Shown here in pieces: positions 1 through 10,085 of a stretch of DNA of 64,000 nucleotides (position 1 is the first letter of the stretch; each line of letters opens with the position of its first letter). This stretch comes from Streptacidiphilus carbonis (GTDB lineage: Bacteria; Actinomycetota; Actinomycetes; Streptomycetales; Streptomycetaceae), in assembly GCF_000787775.1 (NCBI RefSeq), contig NZ_BBPM01000002.1, positions 62,001 through 126,000 of the forward strand, read 5' to 3'. The position numbers were made by a program, and so were the translations under genes. The notes beneath the pieces were generated by a model. That model was not told the origin of the DNA and did not search any database. It worked only from the letters and a program-made list of their open reading frames with translations.

Positions 1-393
1 GGTCAGCACCACCTCGAAGTTGGCGAGCTTGCTGTCGACGTAGTCGTCGGCCTCGCGGCGCTCCTCCTCCGACTCGGACCTGGCCTCGGCCAGCAACCGG
101 TCCGCCTCCGCCTGGGCCCGCATGGCCACCTCGGTGGCCGAGACCAGCCTGGCCCGCTCGCCCTGGGCCTCCCGGACGATCCGCTCCGCCTCGCGGCGGG
201 CCTCCTCGACCACCTGGTCGCCCTGCTGCACGGTCTGCTGCGCCTGCGCGAGCTCGGTCGGCAGCGCCTCCCGCAGTTCCGCCAGCATGGCGATCAGTTC
301 CGCCTTGTTGACCACGATCGACGCCGACATGGGCATCGACCGCGAGTTCTCGACCGTCGCGGTGATCTCGTCGAGCTTCTGCTGCACGTCCAC
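1..393 (-). CDS. coiled-coil protein (ATP synthase b / DivIVA-like), 3' part missing
   Basis: Only the first 131 codons are inside the window; the rest runs off the left edge. The GTG start (protein begins VDVQQKLDEI) is preceded by a purine-rich GGAAGACG. After about residue 35 the sequence is hydrophilic and rich in Glu, Arg, Ala and Gln in heptad style (EEARREAERIVREAQ), with no membrane segment visible, so a long parallel coiled coil is expected. Such proteins sit upstream of coaD in streptomycetes and are usually annotated as ATP synthase subunit B-like or cell-division initiation proteins. A structural role is inferred; no enzymatic motif is seen. Confidence 0.75.
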   Translation of the reverse strand, partial: MDVQQKLDEITATVENSRSMPMSASIVVNKAELIAMLAELREALPTELAQAQQTVQQGDQVVEEARREAERIVREAQGERARLVSATEVAMRAQAEADRLLAEARSESEEERREADDYVDSKLANFEVVLT

Positions 394-471
394 CTGAGCT
401 CACGTCTTCCAGGGAGGCAATGGACTACTGGAGCTAGGAACTCTACTGCCACCGCCCGTTGGTTACTCCCG

Positions 472-978
472 TCACTTCCGTTCGGCGATCCTGGCGACCA
501 GCCGGCGGTGCACCAACGCCGGTACCAGGTGCGAGACATCGCCGCCGTACGCGGCGACCTCCTTGACCAGCGAGGAGGACAGGAAGCTGTAGGTCGGGCT
601 GGTCGGCACGAACAGGGTCTCCACCCCGGACAGGCCGATGTTCATCTGGGCCATCTGCAGCTCGTAGTCGAAGTCGCTGACCGCCCGCAGGCCCTTCACG
701 ATCGCCGGGATGCCGCGGTCGCGGCAGTAGTCCACCAGCAGGCCGTGGTGGGACTCCACCACCACGTTGCCGTACTCGGCGGAGACCTCCTCGATCATCT
801 GGATCCGCTCCTCGACCGTGAACAGGCCCTGCTTGGACTTGTTGATCAGAACGGCGATGTGGACCACGTCGTAGAGGCGCGAGGCCCGCTCGATGATGTC
901 CAGGTGCCCGTTGGTGATCGGGTCGAAGGAACCCGGACAGACAGCACGGCGGACAGTGGTCTTCTCTTGCACGGCCAT
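472..978 (-). CDS. coaD: pantetheine-phosphate adenylyltransferase
   Basis: Transfers AMP from ATP to 4'-phosphopantetheine, the penultimate step of coenzyme A synthesis, in the cytosol. The 168-residue protein has the nucleotidyltransferase signature [12 protein letters not shown] at residues 14-25 (T22-N-G-H25 is the ATP-binding TxGH) and the C-terminal [12 protein letters not shown] that corresponds to the family ISSTxVR motif. Length is normal (about 160). The start lies 3 bp after the rsmD stop, so the two genes are almost certainly one transcript, an arrangement common in actinobacteria. Confidence 0.96.
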   Translation of the reverse strand: MAVQEKTTVRRAVCPGSFDPITNGHLDIIERASRLYDVVHIAVLINKSKQGLFTVEERIQMIEEVSAEYGNVVVESHHGLLVDYCRDRGIPAIVKGLRAVSDFDYELQMAQMNIGLSGVETLFVPTSPTYSFLSSSLVKEVAAYGGDVSHLVPALVHRRLVARIAERK

Positions 979-981
979 ACC

Positions 982-1566
982 TCACTCGCTCCCGACGTCG
1001 CTGGCGGCGGCGCGACCGTACCAGAGAGTAGCCTCGCCGTAACGGCGCTCCCTGAGCGGTTCGAAGCCCTCCGGCCACGTGAACCCACCGCCCCTGGTGC
1101 CGCGCTCCACCGTGGCGAGGGTGCCGTCCGCGAGCCAGCCCCCGGCCCGGAGTGTGATCAGGATCTCGCGGAGTTCGCCGTCGGTCACGGCGTAGGGCGG
1201 GTCCATGAAGAGCATGTCGTACGGGCGCGTCGGGGCGCCCGCGGCGATCACCTTCTCGACCTGTCCCGAGCGGACCTCGGCGCCGGGGAGGGAGAGGGTG
1301 CGGACATTGGCCAGGATGGCCTTCACCGCGGCCTGGTCGCCCTCGACCAGCAGGGAGGCGGCCGCGCCGCGGGAGAGCGACTCCAGGCCCACGGCGCCGG
1401 AGCCGGCGTAGAGGTCCAGTACCCGGGCGCCGGCCAGGGAGCCGCGGAGGGACTCCCAGGTGGAAAACAGGCCCTCGCGGGCGCGGTCGGAGGTCGGGCG
1501 GGTGCCCTCGCCGGGCGGGACGGCCAGGCGTCGGCCTCGGGCGGAGCCGGCGATTACGCGGGTCAT
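982..1566 (-). CDS. rsmD: 16S rRNA (guanine(966)-N(2))-methyltransferase
   Basis: SAM-dependent methylation of G966 in 16S rRNA. I chose the ATG giving MTRVIAGSARGRRL because it has a good ribosome site (AGAGGGAC) and matches the family N-terminus; an in-frame upstream extension of 40 residues looks non-coding. Motifs: SAM-binding DLYAGSG at residues 51-57 and the catalytic DPPY at 122-125. The 194-residue length is typical. It is followed at once by coaD; about 150 bp separate it from recG upstream. Confidence 0.95.
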   Translation of the reverse strand: MTRVIAGSARGRRLAVPPGEGTRPTSDRAREGLFSTWESLRGSLAGARVLDLYAGSGAVGLESLSRGAAASLLVEGDQAAVKAILANVRTLSLPGAEVRSGQVEKVIAAGAPTRPYDMLFMDPPYAVTDGELREILITLRAGGWLADGTLATVERGTRGGGFTWPEGFEPLRERRYGEATLWYGRAAASDVGSE

Positions 1567-1720
1567 TGCGGGTCCCTCTGGTGCGGCGGGTCTGTTGTTG
1601 ACCACGCTAGCCGCCCGGGGCGGGGCGTACTGCTCCGAGTCGGGCTCCACGTCGGCTTCTGGCTTGTCGCGCACGCAGTAGATCAAGCAGAGCCCCGCGC
1701 CCTTCGGGGCGAGAGCGCCG

Positions 1721-3901
1721 TCAGCCCTTTTCGAGGTATTCGGCCCGGTCGTCGTCGACCAGGGCGCGGAGGGCGGCGGCGAGGGCCGGGTGGGCGGTCA
1801 GGTCGGGGTCCTCGGTGACCAGGCGGGCTGCCTCCGCGCGGGCCTCGGTGATGACCTCCTCGTCCTCCAGGACCGAGAGGAGGCGGAGCGAGGACTTCAC
1901 GCCGGACTGGGCGGCGCCCAGGACGTCGCCCTCGCGGCGCTGTTCCAGGTCGATGCGGGAGAGTTCGAAGCCGTCCAGGGTGCCCGCCACCGCGTCCAGC
2001 CGCTGCCGCGCCGGGCTGCCGCCGGGCATCTCGCTGACCAGCAGGCAGAGGCCGGTGGCGGAGCCGCGGCCGACCCGGCCGCGGAGCTGGTGCAGTTGGG
2101 AGACGCCGAAGCGGTCGGCGTCCATGATGACCATCACGGTGGCGTTGGGGACGTTGACGCCGACCTCGATCACCGTGGTCGCCACCAGCACGTCCACCTC
2201 GCCATCGGTGAAGCGCCGCATCACGTCGTCCTTGGCGTCCGGCTGCATCCGCCCGTGCAGCACCTCGACCCGCAGGCCGGACAGCGGGCCGCCGGACAGT
2301 TCCTCGGCGACGTCGAGGACGGCGAGCGGGGGGCGGCGGTCGTCCTCGCCGCCGGCGGGCTTCTTCGGTTCGTCCTCGGCGTCGCCGATCCGGGGGCAGA
2401 CCACATAGGCCTGGTGGCCCTTGCCGGCCTCCTCGCGGATCCGCTCCCAGGCCCGGGTCAGGAAGTTGGGCCGCTCCAGGGCCGGGACCACATGGGAGGC
2501 GATCGGCGAGCGCCCGGCCGGGAGCTGGTCCAGGACCGAGGTCTCCAGGTCGCCGAAGACCGTCATGGCCACCGTGCGCGGGATCGGGGTGGCGGTCATC
2601 ACCAGCAGGTGCGGCGGACGTTCGGCCTTGGCACGGAGGGCGTCGCGCTGCTCCACCCCGAAGCGGTGCTGCTCGTCCACGACGACCAGGCCGAGGTCGC
2701 GGAACTGCACCTTGTCCTCGATCAGGGCGTGGGTGCCGATGACGATCCCGGCGTCCCCGGTGACCATGTCGAGCAGGGCCCGGCGTCGGGCCGGTACGCC
2801 CATCGAACCGGTGAGCAGCACCACCTTGGTGCCCAGTTCGGATCCGCCCAGCATCCCTCCCTCGGCCAGGTCTCCCATCATCTCCACGATGGAGCGGTGG
2901 TGCTGCTGCGCCAGCACCTCGGTGGGCGCCAGCATCACCGCCTGGCCGCCGGTGTCCACCACGGCGAGCATCGCCCGCAGGCCGACCAGGGTCTTTCCGC
3001 TGCCGACCTCGCCCTGGAGCAGCCGGTGCATCGGGTGGGCGGTGGCCAGCTCCGCGAAGATCTCGGCGGAGACCGACTGCTGACCCTCCGTCAGAGTGAA
3101 CGGCAGCCGTGCGTCGAAGGCGTCCAGCAGGCCGTCCTTGACCGGCAGTCGGGGGACGGCCGGCTGGGCGGAGTCGGCGGCGCGGCGGCGGGCCAGCGCG
3201 ACCTGGAGCACGAAGGCCTCGTCCCACTTGAGCCTGGACTGGGCGGCGACGCGCTCGGCGTGGTTGGCCGGGCGGTGGATCTGCCGCAACGCGTCGGCCA
3301 GCGGCAGCAGGCCGCGCTCCAGCCGCAGCGGGTCGGGCAGCGGGTCCTCCAGGGCGGTCCAGTCCATGCCGCCGAGGAGGGTGTCCACCGCCAGCGAGAC
3401 CTTCCAGGAGGGCAGTCTGGTGCTGGCCGGGTAGACCGGGATCAGCCGTCCGGCGAAGGCCGCCGCCTGCTCCGGGTCCCGTTGGGGGTCCTGTTCGTCC
3501 ATCAACTGGTAGTCGGGGTTGATCAGCTGGCGCACCCGGTTGAAGACGCCGACCTTGCCGGCGAACAGTCCCTGCCGTCCCGGGCGCAGCTCGTGCACCC
3601 GGTGCGCCTGGTTGAAGAAGGCGAGGGTGAGCCGGCCCCGGCCGTCGGTGACCACGACCTGCAGCCGGTTGCCCTTGCGGCCCTTGAACGGGATGACCTC
3701 GGCCTTCTCGATCCTGGCCATCACCGTGACGTGCTCGTCGAGTTCCAGGTCGTCCAGGCTGGTGAGCTCGCCGCGTTCGACGTAGCGGCGCGGGTAGTGG
3801 TGCAGCAGGTCGCCGGTGGTGTGCAGGTCGAGGCTGTCGGCGAGCGCCTTGGCGCTGTTGCCGCCGACCAGCTTCTTCAGTGGTTCGTCGAGCGTGGACA
3901 C
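1721..3901 (-). CDS. recG: ATP-dependent DNA helicase RecG
   Basis: Branch-migration helicase that remodels stalled forks and Holliday junctions. The GTG start (VSTLDEPLKK) is preceded by GGGAGGT at about 8 nt. An N-terminal wedge/OB domain occupies roughly residues 1-250; the helicase core has Walker A GEVGSGKT (about 297-304), DEQH box (about 409-412) and motif III TATPIPRT (about 436-443). At 726 residues it is full length. It begins 56 bp after the DAK-domain gene, on the same strand, as in other streptomycetes. Confidence 0.97.
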   Translation of the reverse strand: MSTLDEPLKKLVGGNSAKALADSLDLHTTGDLLHHYPRRYVERGELTSLDDLELDEHVTVMARIEKAEVIPFKGRKGNRLQVVVTDGRGRLTLAFFNQAHRVHELRPGRQGLFAGKVGVFNRVRQLINPDYQLMDEQDPQRDPEQAAAFAGRLIPVYPASTRLPSWKVSLAVDTLLGGMDWTALEDPLPDPLRLERGLLPLADALRQIHRPANHAERVAAQSRLKWDEAFVLQVALARRRAADSAQPAVPRLPVKDGLLDAFDARLPFTLTEGQQSVSAEIFAELATAHPMHRLLQGEVGSGKTLVGLRAMLAVVDTGGQAVMLAPTEVLAQQHHRSIVEMMGDLAEGGMLGGSELGTKVVLLTGSMGVPARRRALLDMVTGDAGIVIGTHALIEDKVQFRDLGLVVVDEQHRFGVEQRDALRAKAERPPHLLVMTATPIPRTVAMTVFGDLETSVLDQLPAGRSPIASHVVPALERPNFLTRAWERIREEAGKGHQAYVVCPRIGDAEDEPKKPAGGEDDRRPPLAVLDVAEELSGGPLSGLRVEVLHGRMQPDAKDDVMRRFTDGEVDVLVATTVIEVGVNVPNATVMVIMDADRFGVSQLHQLRGRVGRGSATGLCLLVSEMPGGSPARQRLDAVAGTLDGFELSRIDLEQRREGDVLGAAQSGVKSSLRLLSVLEDEEVITEARAEAARLVTEDPDLTAHPALAAALRALVDDDRAEYLEKG

Positions 3902-3957
3902 GGTCGCCGACCTCCCTTCCGTCACCAAGACCTACACCAGCGGACTGACAGACCGGC

Positions 3958-5601
3958 TCATTCGACGCCGATGAGCAGCGGAGAAGCCGGCTGGCCGCCC
4001 CGGTAGACCACCGTGTCGACGACCGGGTGCGCCCGCCGCACATGCGCCACCAGGTGGTCGGCGACGGCGTCGTCCGCGCCCTCGCCGAGGATCAGGGTGA
4101 CCATCTCGCCGCCGGCCGCGAGCATCCGGTCCAGCACCACGGCCGCGGTCCCGCCCGTCTCGGCGCCTATCACCGCGACGTCGCCGTCGATCAGGCCGAG
4201 CACGTCCCCGGCCTGGCAGACCCCGGCCATGGTCCAGGACTCGCCCTCGGCGACCGCGATCTCGGCGTAGCGGGTGGCCCCGGCGGCGGAGGTCATCGCG
4301 ACCACGTCCTCGTCGAAGCGCCGGGCCGGCTCGTGCACCGCTAGCGCGGCCAGGCCCTGCACCGCGGAGCGGGTGGGGATGACGGCGACCCGCACGCCCT
4401 CCTTGCGCAGCTGCTCGGCGGCGGCCCCGGCGGCGGCGCGCAACTCGGTGTCGTTCAGCAGCAGCACCACCTCGCGGGCGTGCGCCCGGCGGACCGCGGC
4501 GGCCAGTTCGGTGCTGGACGGCGCCCGGTCCGGGTCGGCGTGCAGCACGGTGGCGCCGGATTCGGCGCAGAGCCCGGCCAGTCCCTCGCCGTGGACCACG
4601 GTGACCACGCCCCGCGACTCGGCCGGGGCGTCGGCGTCCGGCCGGGACGCCGCGGTGGCCCGCGCGGCGGCGGTGGCGAAGTGGGTGATCCGGATCCGGT
4701 GCGGCCGCCCGGCGCCGACGCCGGCCTCGACGGCGGCGCCGGGGTCGTCCACATGCACATGGACGTTCCACAGGCCGTCGCCGCCGACCACCACAAGTGA
4801 GTCGCCCAGCTCACCCAGCGCCTGCTTGAGCGGCGGCAGCGCGGCGTCCTCGGCGTCCAGCAGGTAGACGACCTCGAAGGCCGGGCCGCCCTCGACCGCG
4901 AGGTGCTCGCCGTGCGGAGCCGGTTCGGCGGCCCTGGTCCCGGCCAGCGCGAGCGGGCCCATCGGCGTGTGTCCGGTCACGGCGTCGGCCAGCGCGCCGA
5001 GCACGGTGACCAGTCCGCGCCCGCCCGCGTCCACCACCCCGGCCCGGGCCAGCACGTCGAGCAGCAGCGGGGTGCGGACCAGGGCGGCGCGGGCGGCCTC
5101 GTAGGCGGCCTCGGCCACGGCGGCGGCACCTGTCCGCGGATCGGCGGCCACCACCTCCTCCGCCGCCTCGGCGGCGGCCGCCGCGACGGTGAGCACCGTC
5201 CCCTCGACCGGCTGGGCGACGGCCTCGTAGCCGGCGTCGGCGGCGCGGCGCAGCGCCCGGGCCAGCGTCGGGCCGTCGGCGGGGCCCGCGCCGACCTCGG
5301 AGGCGATGCCGCGCAGCAGTTGGGCCAGGATCACCCCGGAGTTGCCCCGGGCGCCCAGCAGCGCTCCGTGCGCCATGGCCTTCAACACCTGGGGCAGCGA
5401 GGGGGCTTCGGCTCCGCCCCCGAACAGTGCGTCGACCTCCTCGGCGGCGCACTCCAGGGTGAGGTAGAGGTTGGTGCCGGTGTCCCCGTCCGGAACCGGG
5501 TACACATTGAGCGCGTCGATCTCCTCGCGGGCCTGTCCGAGCGCGGCCAGGGACAGTCGGCACCAGGTGCGCACGGCGGGGGCGTCGAGGGTGTCCGGCA
5601 C
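3958..5601 (-). CDS. DAK domain protein (FakA / DhaL-like kinase)
   Basis: 547 residues. The N-terminal DhaL/DAK2 domain has the nucleotide- and Mg-binding signature PDGDTGTN at residues 37-44. The C-terminal half contains a DegV-like region characteristic of FakA, the ATP-binding subunit of fatty acid kinase in Firmicutes. The GTG start has AAGGAGA about 8 nt upstream. The family often neighbours recG and rpmB. No fakB-like lipid-binding partner is present here, so the substrate is unknown; true dihydroxyacetone kinase activity is unlikely because the DhaK subunit is absent. Confidence 0.85.
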   Translation of the reverse strand: MPDTLDAPAVRTWCRLSLAALGQAREEIDALNVYPVPDGDTGTNLYLTLECAAEEVDALFGGGAEAPSLPQVLKAMAHGALLGARGNSGVILAQLLRGIASEVGAGPADGPTLARALRRAADAGYEAVAQPVEGTVLTVAAAAAEAAEEVVAADPRTGAAAVAEAAYEAARAALVRTPLLLDVLARAGVVDAGGRGLVTVLGALADAVTGHTPMGPLALAGTRAAEPAPHGEHLAVEGGPAFEVVYLLDAEDAALPPLKQALGELGDSLVVVGGDGLWNVHVHVDDPGAAVEAGVGAGRPHRIRITHFATAAARATAASRPDADAPAESRGVVTVVHGEGLAGLCAESGATVLHADPDRAPSSTELAAAVRRAHAREVVLLLNDTELRAAAGAAAEQLRKEGVRVAVIPTRSAVQGLAALAVHEPARRFDEDVVAMTSAAGATRYAEIAVAEGESWTMAGVCQAGDVLGLIDGDVAVIGAETGGTAAVVLDRMLAAGGEMVTLILGEGADDAVADHLVAHVRRAHPVVDTVVYRGGQPASPLLIGVE

Positions 5602-5730
5602 CGTGGTGTCTCCTTGGTCGCGCGAGGGATATGCAGGCAGGTTAGTCGCAGCCCGTTCCGTGACGTTCCATGACGGATGCGGAGCCTGCCGGGCTCACGT
5701 GGTAGTTTCGTTGTACGGAGTGAGCCGATG

Positions 5731-5800
5731 TATGCTGCTCCGGTTGCCCGGATCCCTCCGGGCCATCCCTGGGTGAGCAGCGCAGTCGTCAAGACTGCGC
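5731..5800 (+). promoter_or_regulatory. rpmB leader: weak -10 candidate and two stem-loops
   Basis: A TATGCT hexamer at 5731-5736 could be a -10 box; I see only a poor -35 (TTCGTT, 18 bp away). Downstream, inside the putative leader, are two perfect short hairpins: CCCGGA/TCCGGG at 5747-5762 (4-nt loop) and GCGCAGTC/GACTGCGC at 5780-5800 (5-nt loop). A structured leader of about 100 nt before a ribosomal protein gene may allow translational autoregulation. This is inference; the rest of the divergent intergenic region shows nothing clear. Confidence 0.35.
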
Positions 5801-5849
5801 CTCCGGGGTTGTCAACGTAAGTGCATCTGAAGTCTTTGGAGTGACTCCC

Positions 5850-6035
5850 GTGGCTGCCAACTGCGACGTCTGCGGCAAGGGGCCGGGCTTCGGCAACAGT
5901 ATCTCCCACTCGCACCGCCGTACCCGTCGTCGTTGGAACCCCAACATCCAGACGGTGCGCGCTGTGGTTGGGCGGACGCCGAAGCGGCTCAACGTCTGCA
6001 CCTCGTGCATCAAGGCCGGCAAGGTGTCGCGCTGA
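5850..6035 (+). CDS. rpmB: 50S ribosomal protein L28 (zinc-binding form)
   Basis: 61 residues, normal for L28. The GTG start ([16 protein letters not shown]) follows GGAG with 8-11 nt spacing. Two CxxC pairs (CDVC near the N-terminus, CTSC near the C-terminus) mark the zinc-ribbon C+ form, as opposed to the zinc-free paralogue that many streptomycetes express under Zur control. It is monocistronic, divergent from the DAK/recG cluster and closed by a strong hairpin. Confidence 0.96.
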   Translation: MAANCDVCGKGPGFGNSISHSHRRTRRRWNPNIQTVRAVVGRTPKRLNVCTSCIKAGKVSR

Positions 6036-6060
6036 CGCGGCCACCTAGTTCAGGCTTCCG

Positions 6061-6094
6061 GAAGGCCGGTCCACCTCACGGTGGGCCGGCCTTC
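6061..6094. terminator. bidirectional terminator between rpmB and thiD
   Basis: Fifteen-base arms GAAGGCCGGTCCACC and GGTGGGCCGGCCTTC around a TCAC loop; 14 of 15 positions are Watson-Crick and one is G-U. It lies between convergent genes 26 nt after the rpmB stop and 18 nt before the thiD stop, so it can serve both. No long T tract, which is usual in this genome. Confidence 0.8.
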
Positions 6095-6111
6095 TGCATG
6101 CCGCGGCGCCG

Positions 6112-6954
<843 letters not shown>

Positions 6955-6977
6955 GGGACCAACCTATCCGCAGCGCT

Positions 6978-8003
6978 CTAGAGCACCGCTTCGGCCTCGG
7001 ACCAGCGGTCCTCGGGGACGGTCTTCAGCCGGGTCACCGCGTCCACGATGGGCACCAGCCTGATGTCGGTGCCGCGCAGCGCCGTCATATGGCCGTAGGC
7101 GCCCTTGTGGACGGCCTCCACGGCGTGCCAGCCGAAGCGGGTGGCCAGCACCCGGTCCAGGGCGGTGGGGGTGCCGCCGCGCTGGACATGGCCCAGGATC
7201 ACCGGCTTGGACTCCTTGCCGAGCCACTGGGCGATCTCCCCGGCCAGCCGGGTGCCGATGCCGCCGAAGGTCTGGTGGCCGTAGGCGTCGGTCCCGCCGT
7301 GCTCGAAGCGCATGGTGCCCGGCCGCGGGGCGGCGCCCTCGGCGACGGCGACGATGGCGAACTTCTTGCCGCGGGAGAAGCGCTCCTCGACCATCCGGCA
7401 GACCTCCTCGACGTCGAAGGGCCGCTCCGGGATGAGGATGCCGTGGGCGCCGCCGGCCATCCCGGCGTGCAGGGTGATCCAGCCGGTGTGCCTGCCCATC
7501 AGTTCGACCACCATCACCCGTTGGTGTGACTCGGCGGTGGTCTTCAGCCGGTCGATGGCCTCGGTGGCGACATGGACGGCGGTGTCGTGGCCGAAGGTGA
7601 CGTCCGTGGCGTCGATGTCGTTGTCGATGGTCTTGGGGACGGCCACGACCGGCAGTCCGGCGTCGCTGAACAACTGGGCGGCGGTGAGGGTGCCCTCGCC
7701 GCCGATGGTGATCAGCGCATCGATGCCCAGGGTCTCGGCCAGCTCCGCGGCGCGGGCCACCCCGTCCCGCATCCGGTCCCTGGCCACCCGGGCCGAGCCG
7801 AGGACGGTACCGCCCCGGGTGAGGATGCCGTGCACGTCGTCCAGGGCGAGCGGGCGGCCGCGGCCCTCGATCAGCCCCAGGAAGCCGTCCTCGATGCCGA
7901 CCACGGTGTCCTGGTGGTCGGCGACGGCGCGGTGCACCACCGAGCGGATCACCGCGTTGAGGCCCGGACAGTCGCCACCGCTGGTCAGCACACCGATTCG
8001 CAT
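6978..8003 (-). CDS. pfkA: 6-phosphofructokinase
   Basis: Phosphorylates fructose 6-phosphate. Motifs fall at the same residue numbers as in E. coli PfkA: GGDCPGLN (9-16), GGEG with G104, and PKTIDNDI with K124 and catalytic D127. G104 is the ATP-type residue, while K124 is typical of the PPi-dependent/mixed clade; actinobacterial ATP-PFKs are known to combine the two. I therefore favour ATP as donor but the sequence alone does not settle it. 341 residues is normal. The ribosome site is weak. Its position between thiL and thiD has no obvious pathway logic. Confidence 0.93.
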   Translation of the reverse strand: MRIGVLTSGGDCPGLNAVIRSVVHRAVADHQDTVVGIEDGFLGLIEGRGRPLALDDVHGILTRGGTVLGSARVARDRMRDGVARAAELAETLGIDALITIGGEGTLTAAQLFSDAGLPVVAVPKTIDNDIDATDVTFGHDTAVHVATEAIDRLKTTAESHQRVMVVELMGRHTGWITLHAGMAGGAHGILIPERPFDVEEVCRMVEERFSRGKKFAIVAVAEGAAPRPGTMRFEHGGTDAYGHQTFGGIGTRLAGEIAQWLGKESKPVILGHVQRGGTPTALDRVLATRFGWHAVEAVHKGAYGHMTALRGTDIRLVPIVDAVTRLKTVPEDRWSEAEAVL

Positions 8004-8067
8004 GGATCAAGCCTATGCAGAAACAGCTGGTCGACGCCGCTCCGTCCACCTCATGACACGGCCGGAG

Positions 8068-9033
8068 TCAGGCGCTGAAGTGGTCCCAGCCGCCGACCCG
8101 GTCCCAGATGGCGCCGTCGACGGTGACGGTGCCGGTCTTGGACAGCCCGGCCGGCCTGGTGACCTCGCCGACGACGCGCCAGCGCGAGGGCAGGTGGGTG
8201 TCCGGCGGGAAGGTGGCGACCAGGGCGTGGTCCTCGCCGCCGGAGAGCACCCAGGTCAGCGGGTCGACGCCGACGGCCTGGCCGATGTCGGCCATCTGCG
8301 CGGGGATGTCGAACGCGGCCGCCCGCAGGTCGATGTGGACGCCGCTGGCCTCGGCCACGTGCCCCAGGTCGGCCACCAGGCCGTCGCTGACGTCGATCAT
8401 CGAGGTGGCGCCGAGCTGCGCCGCCGCGGGGCCCGCGTGGTACGGCGGCTCCGGGCGGCGGTGCGCCTCGACGAAGGCGCGCGGCGAGCGGAAGCCGCGG
8501 GACAGCACGGTGAAGCCGGCCGCGGACCAGCCGAGCCAGCCGGTCACCGCCACCACGTCGCCGGGGCGCGCGGCCGCGCGGGTCACCGCGGCGCGGCCCT
8601 GGAGGTCGCCCAGGGCGGTGATGGCCACCGTGATGGTGTCGCCGCGCACCACGTCGCCGCCGACCACGGCGGCCCCGGCGACCTGGCACTCGTCCCTGAT
8701 CCCGTCCATCAGTTCCAGCGCCCAGGTGGCCGGGAGCTCGGCCGGGGCCACCAGTCCCAGCAGCAGCGCGGTGGGGGCCGCGCCCATGGCGGCGACGTCG
8801 GCGAGGTTCTGTGCGGCGGACTTGCGGCCCACGTCGTAGGCGGTGGACCAGTCGCGGCGGAAGTGCCGGCCCTCGATCAGCACATCGGTGGTGGCGACGA
8901 CCCGTCCGTCCGGGGTCGAGACCACGGCCGCGTCGTCGCCAGGGCCGAGTTCCACGGCCCTGGTCCGGGGCAGCCTCGCGGTCAGCTCACGGATCAGCCC
9001 GAACTCGCCGAGCTCGCCGACGGTGCCCTGCAT
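8068..9033 (-). CDS. thiL: thiamine-monophosphate kinase
   Basis: Converts thiamine phosphate to thiamine diphosphate. 321 residues, PurM-like fold; the ATP/Mg-binding PGDDAAVV is at residues 31-38 and the second conserved segment TTDVLIEGRHF follows. DVSDGLVADL in the middle and SGGEDHALVATF near the C-terminus are ThiL hallmarks. The ATG is preceded by GGAAGGAC about 13 nt upstream. It is the likely first gene of the thiL-pfkA-thiD unit, with 64 bp to pfkA. Confidence 0.95.
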   Translation of the reverse strand: MQGTVGELGEFGLIRELTARLPRTRAVELGPGDDAAVVSTPDGRVVATTDVLIEGRHFRRDWSTAYDVGRKSAAQNLADVAAMGAAPTALLLGLVAPAELPATWALELMDGIRDECQVAGAAVVGGDVVRGDTITVAITALGDLQGRAAVTRAAARPGDVVAVTGWLGWSAAGFTVLSRGFRSPRAFVEAHRRPEPPYHAGPAAAQLGATSMIDVSDGLVADLGHVAEASGVHIDLRAAAFDIPAQMADIGQAVGVDPLTWVLSGGEDHALVATFPPDTHLPSRWRVVGEVTRPAGLSKTGTVTVDGAIWDRVGGWDHFSA

Positions 9034-9270
9034 GTGAATGTGTGTCCTTCCGGCCCGGTTGCTGAGTACTCCCGCGCGCAGCGTACGCCCTTCACTACGG
9101 CCGCACGCCTCCCCCTCGCGGTGGCGGCTGTGACAACATGCCGCCCCGCCGGGGATTCAGCAGGCCGCTCGCGGGGAACCACAGCCCTCGCACGCCCCTC
9201 AGCGAGCACAGCCCCACGCGCGCGGTCCCCACGCGCACCATCCACGCAACGAGCCGCCGGGAGGTCCACC

Positions 9271-9504
9271 GTGGTACACGCCTACATCCTCGTGCAGACC
9301 GAAGTGGGAAAAGCGTCCGCAGTAGCCGGAGTGATCGCCGACATCCCTGGTGTGGTGCAGGCCGAGGACGTCACCGGGCCCTATGACGTCATCGTCCGCG
9401 CCGAGGCCGGGACCATGGACGACCTGGGCCGCATGGTCGTCGCCCAGATCCAGCAGGTCGAGGGCATCACCCGAACCCTGACCTGCCCGGTGGTCAATCT
9501 GTAG
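9271..9504 (+). CDS. stand-alone Lrp/AsnC ligand-binding (RAM) domain protein
   Basis: 77 residues from a GTG start with a clear GGGAGGT ribosome site; starts VVHAYILVQTEVGKASAVAG and ends TRTLTCPVVNL. The whole protein is one alpha/beta RAM (AsnC_trans_reg) domain with no helix-turn-helix. Such proteins form Lrp-like oligomers that bind amino acids; they may modulate full-length Lrp proteins, but a target is not shown here. It sits 19 bp before the DUF3515 lipoprotein gene, probably co-transcribed. Confidence 0.88.
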   Translation: MVHAYILVQTEVGKASAVAGVIADIPGVVQAEDVTGPYDVIVRAEAGTMDDLGRMVVAQIQQVEGITRTLTCPVVNL

Positions 9505-9523
9505 CCGCGTCTAGCATCACGGT

Positions 9524-10051
9524 GTGACCTCTCGCCCCGTACGCCGAGCCCTGTCGGCGCTGCTGCCGGCGGCGGCCCTGCTGCTGGCGGGCTGCTCCTC
9601 CGGCGGCGGTGCCGTGCACGTGGCCGCGCCCACTCCCGGCGGCAGCGCGGCGGCACGGTGCGGGGCACTGGTGGCGGCGCTGCCGAAGACGCTGATGGGG
9701 CAGAGCGCACGGTCCGTCGCTCCGGCGCCGGGGAGCACTGCCGCGTGGGGGGATCCAGCCGTGACGCTGCGGTGCGGGGTGAACGCCCCCGGCGCTCTAG
9801 ACCCCGCTTCCAGCGAGTACGACCCGAAGCTGGACAACCACGACGCCCAGGACGTCAACGGGGTGTGCTGGCTGACAGGCACGGCCAAGGGCGGCGGATA
9901 CGTGTTCACCACGATCGTCCAGCAGACCTATGTCGAGGTGACCGTCCCCGGCTCCTACGCCGGGCAGCAGTCGCCGCTGGGGGGACTCGCGTCGGCGGTG
10001 CTGAGGACCGACCCGGCGGATCCGGCGCGGGCGCAGTTCAACTGCATCTGA
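9524..10051 (+). CDS. DUF3515 family lipoprotein
   Basis: 175 residues. A signal peptide (RRALSALLPAAALLLAG) ends in a lipobox LLAGC, so Cys is the predicted lipidated first residue of an exported protein. The mature part has conserved Cys residues (RCG, LRCG, GVCW, FNC) and matches the actinobacterial DUF3515 family as I remember it. Function is unknown. In streptomycetes this gene usually lies opposite ddl, as here (convergent). Confidence 0.82.
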   Translation: MTSRPVRRALSALLPAAALLLAGCSSGGGAVHVAAPTPGGSAAARCGALVAALPKTLMGQSARSVAPAPGSTAAWGDPAVTLRCGVNAPGALDPASSEYDPKLDNHDAQDVNGVCWLTGTAKGGGYVFTTIVQQTYVEVTVPGSYAGQQSPLGGLASAVLRTDPADPARAQFNCI

Positions 10052-10085
10052 GCTCGGCGATCGGCTGCGGGCCGTAGTGGGCTCG

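Noticed and set aside
1790-4006. A 738-codon open frame antisense to recG
   Set aside because: Overlaps an intact, motif-complete recG and shows no recognisable protein features.
6978-8003. PPi-dependent phosphofructokinase
   Set aside because: K124 hints at it, but G104 is the ATP-type residue and actinobacterial ATP enzymes share this mix, so I left the donor open.
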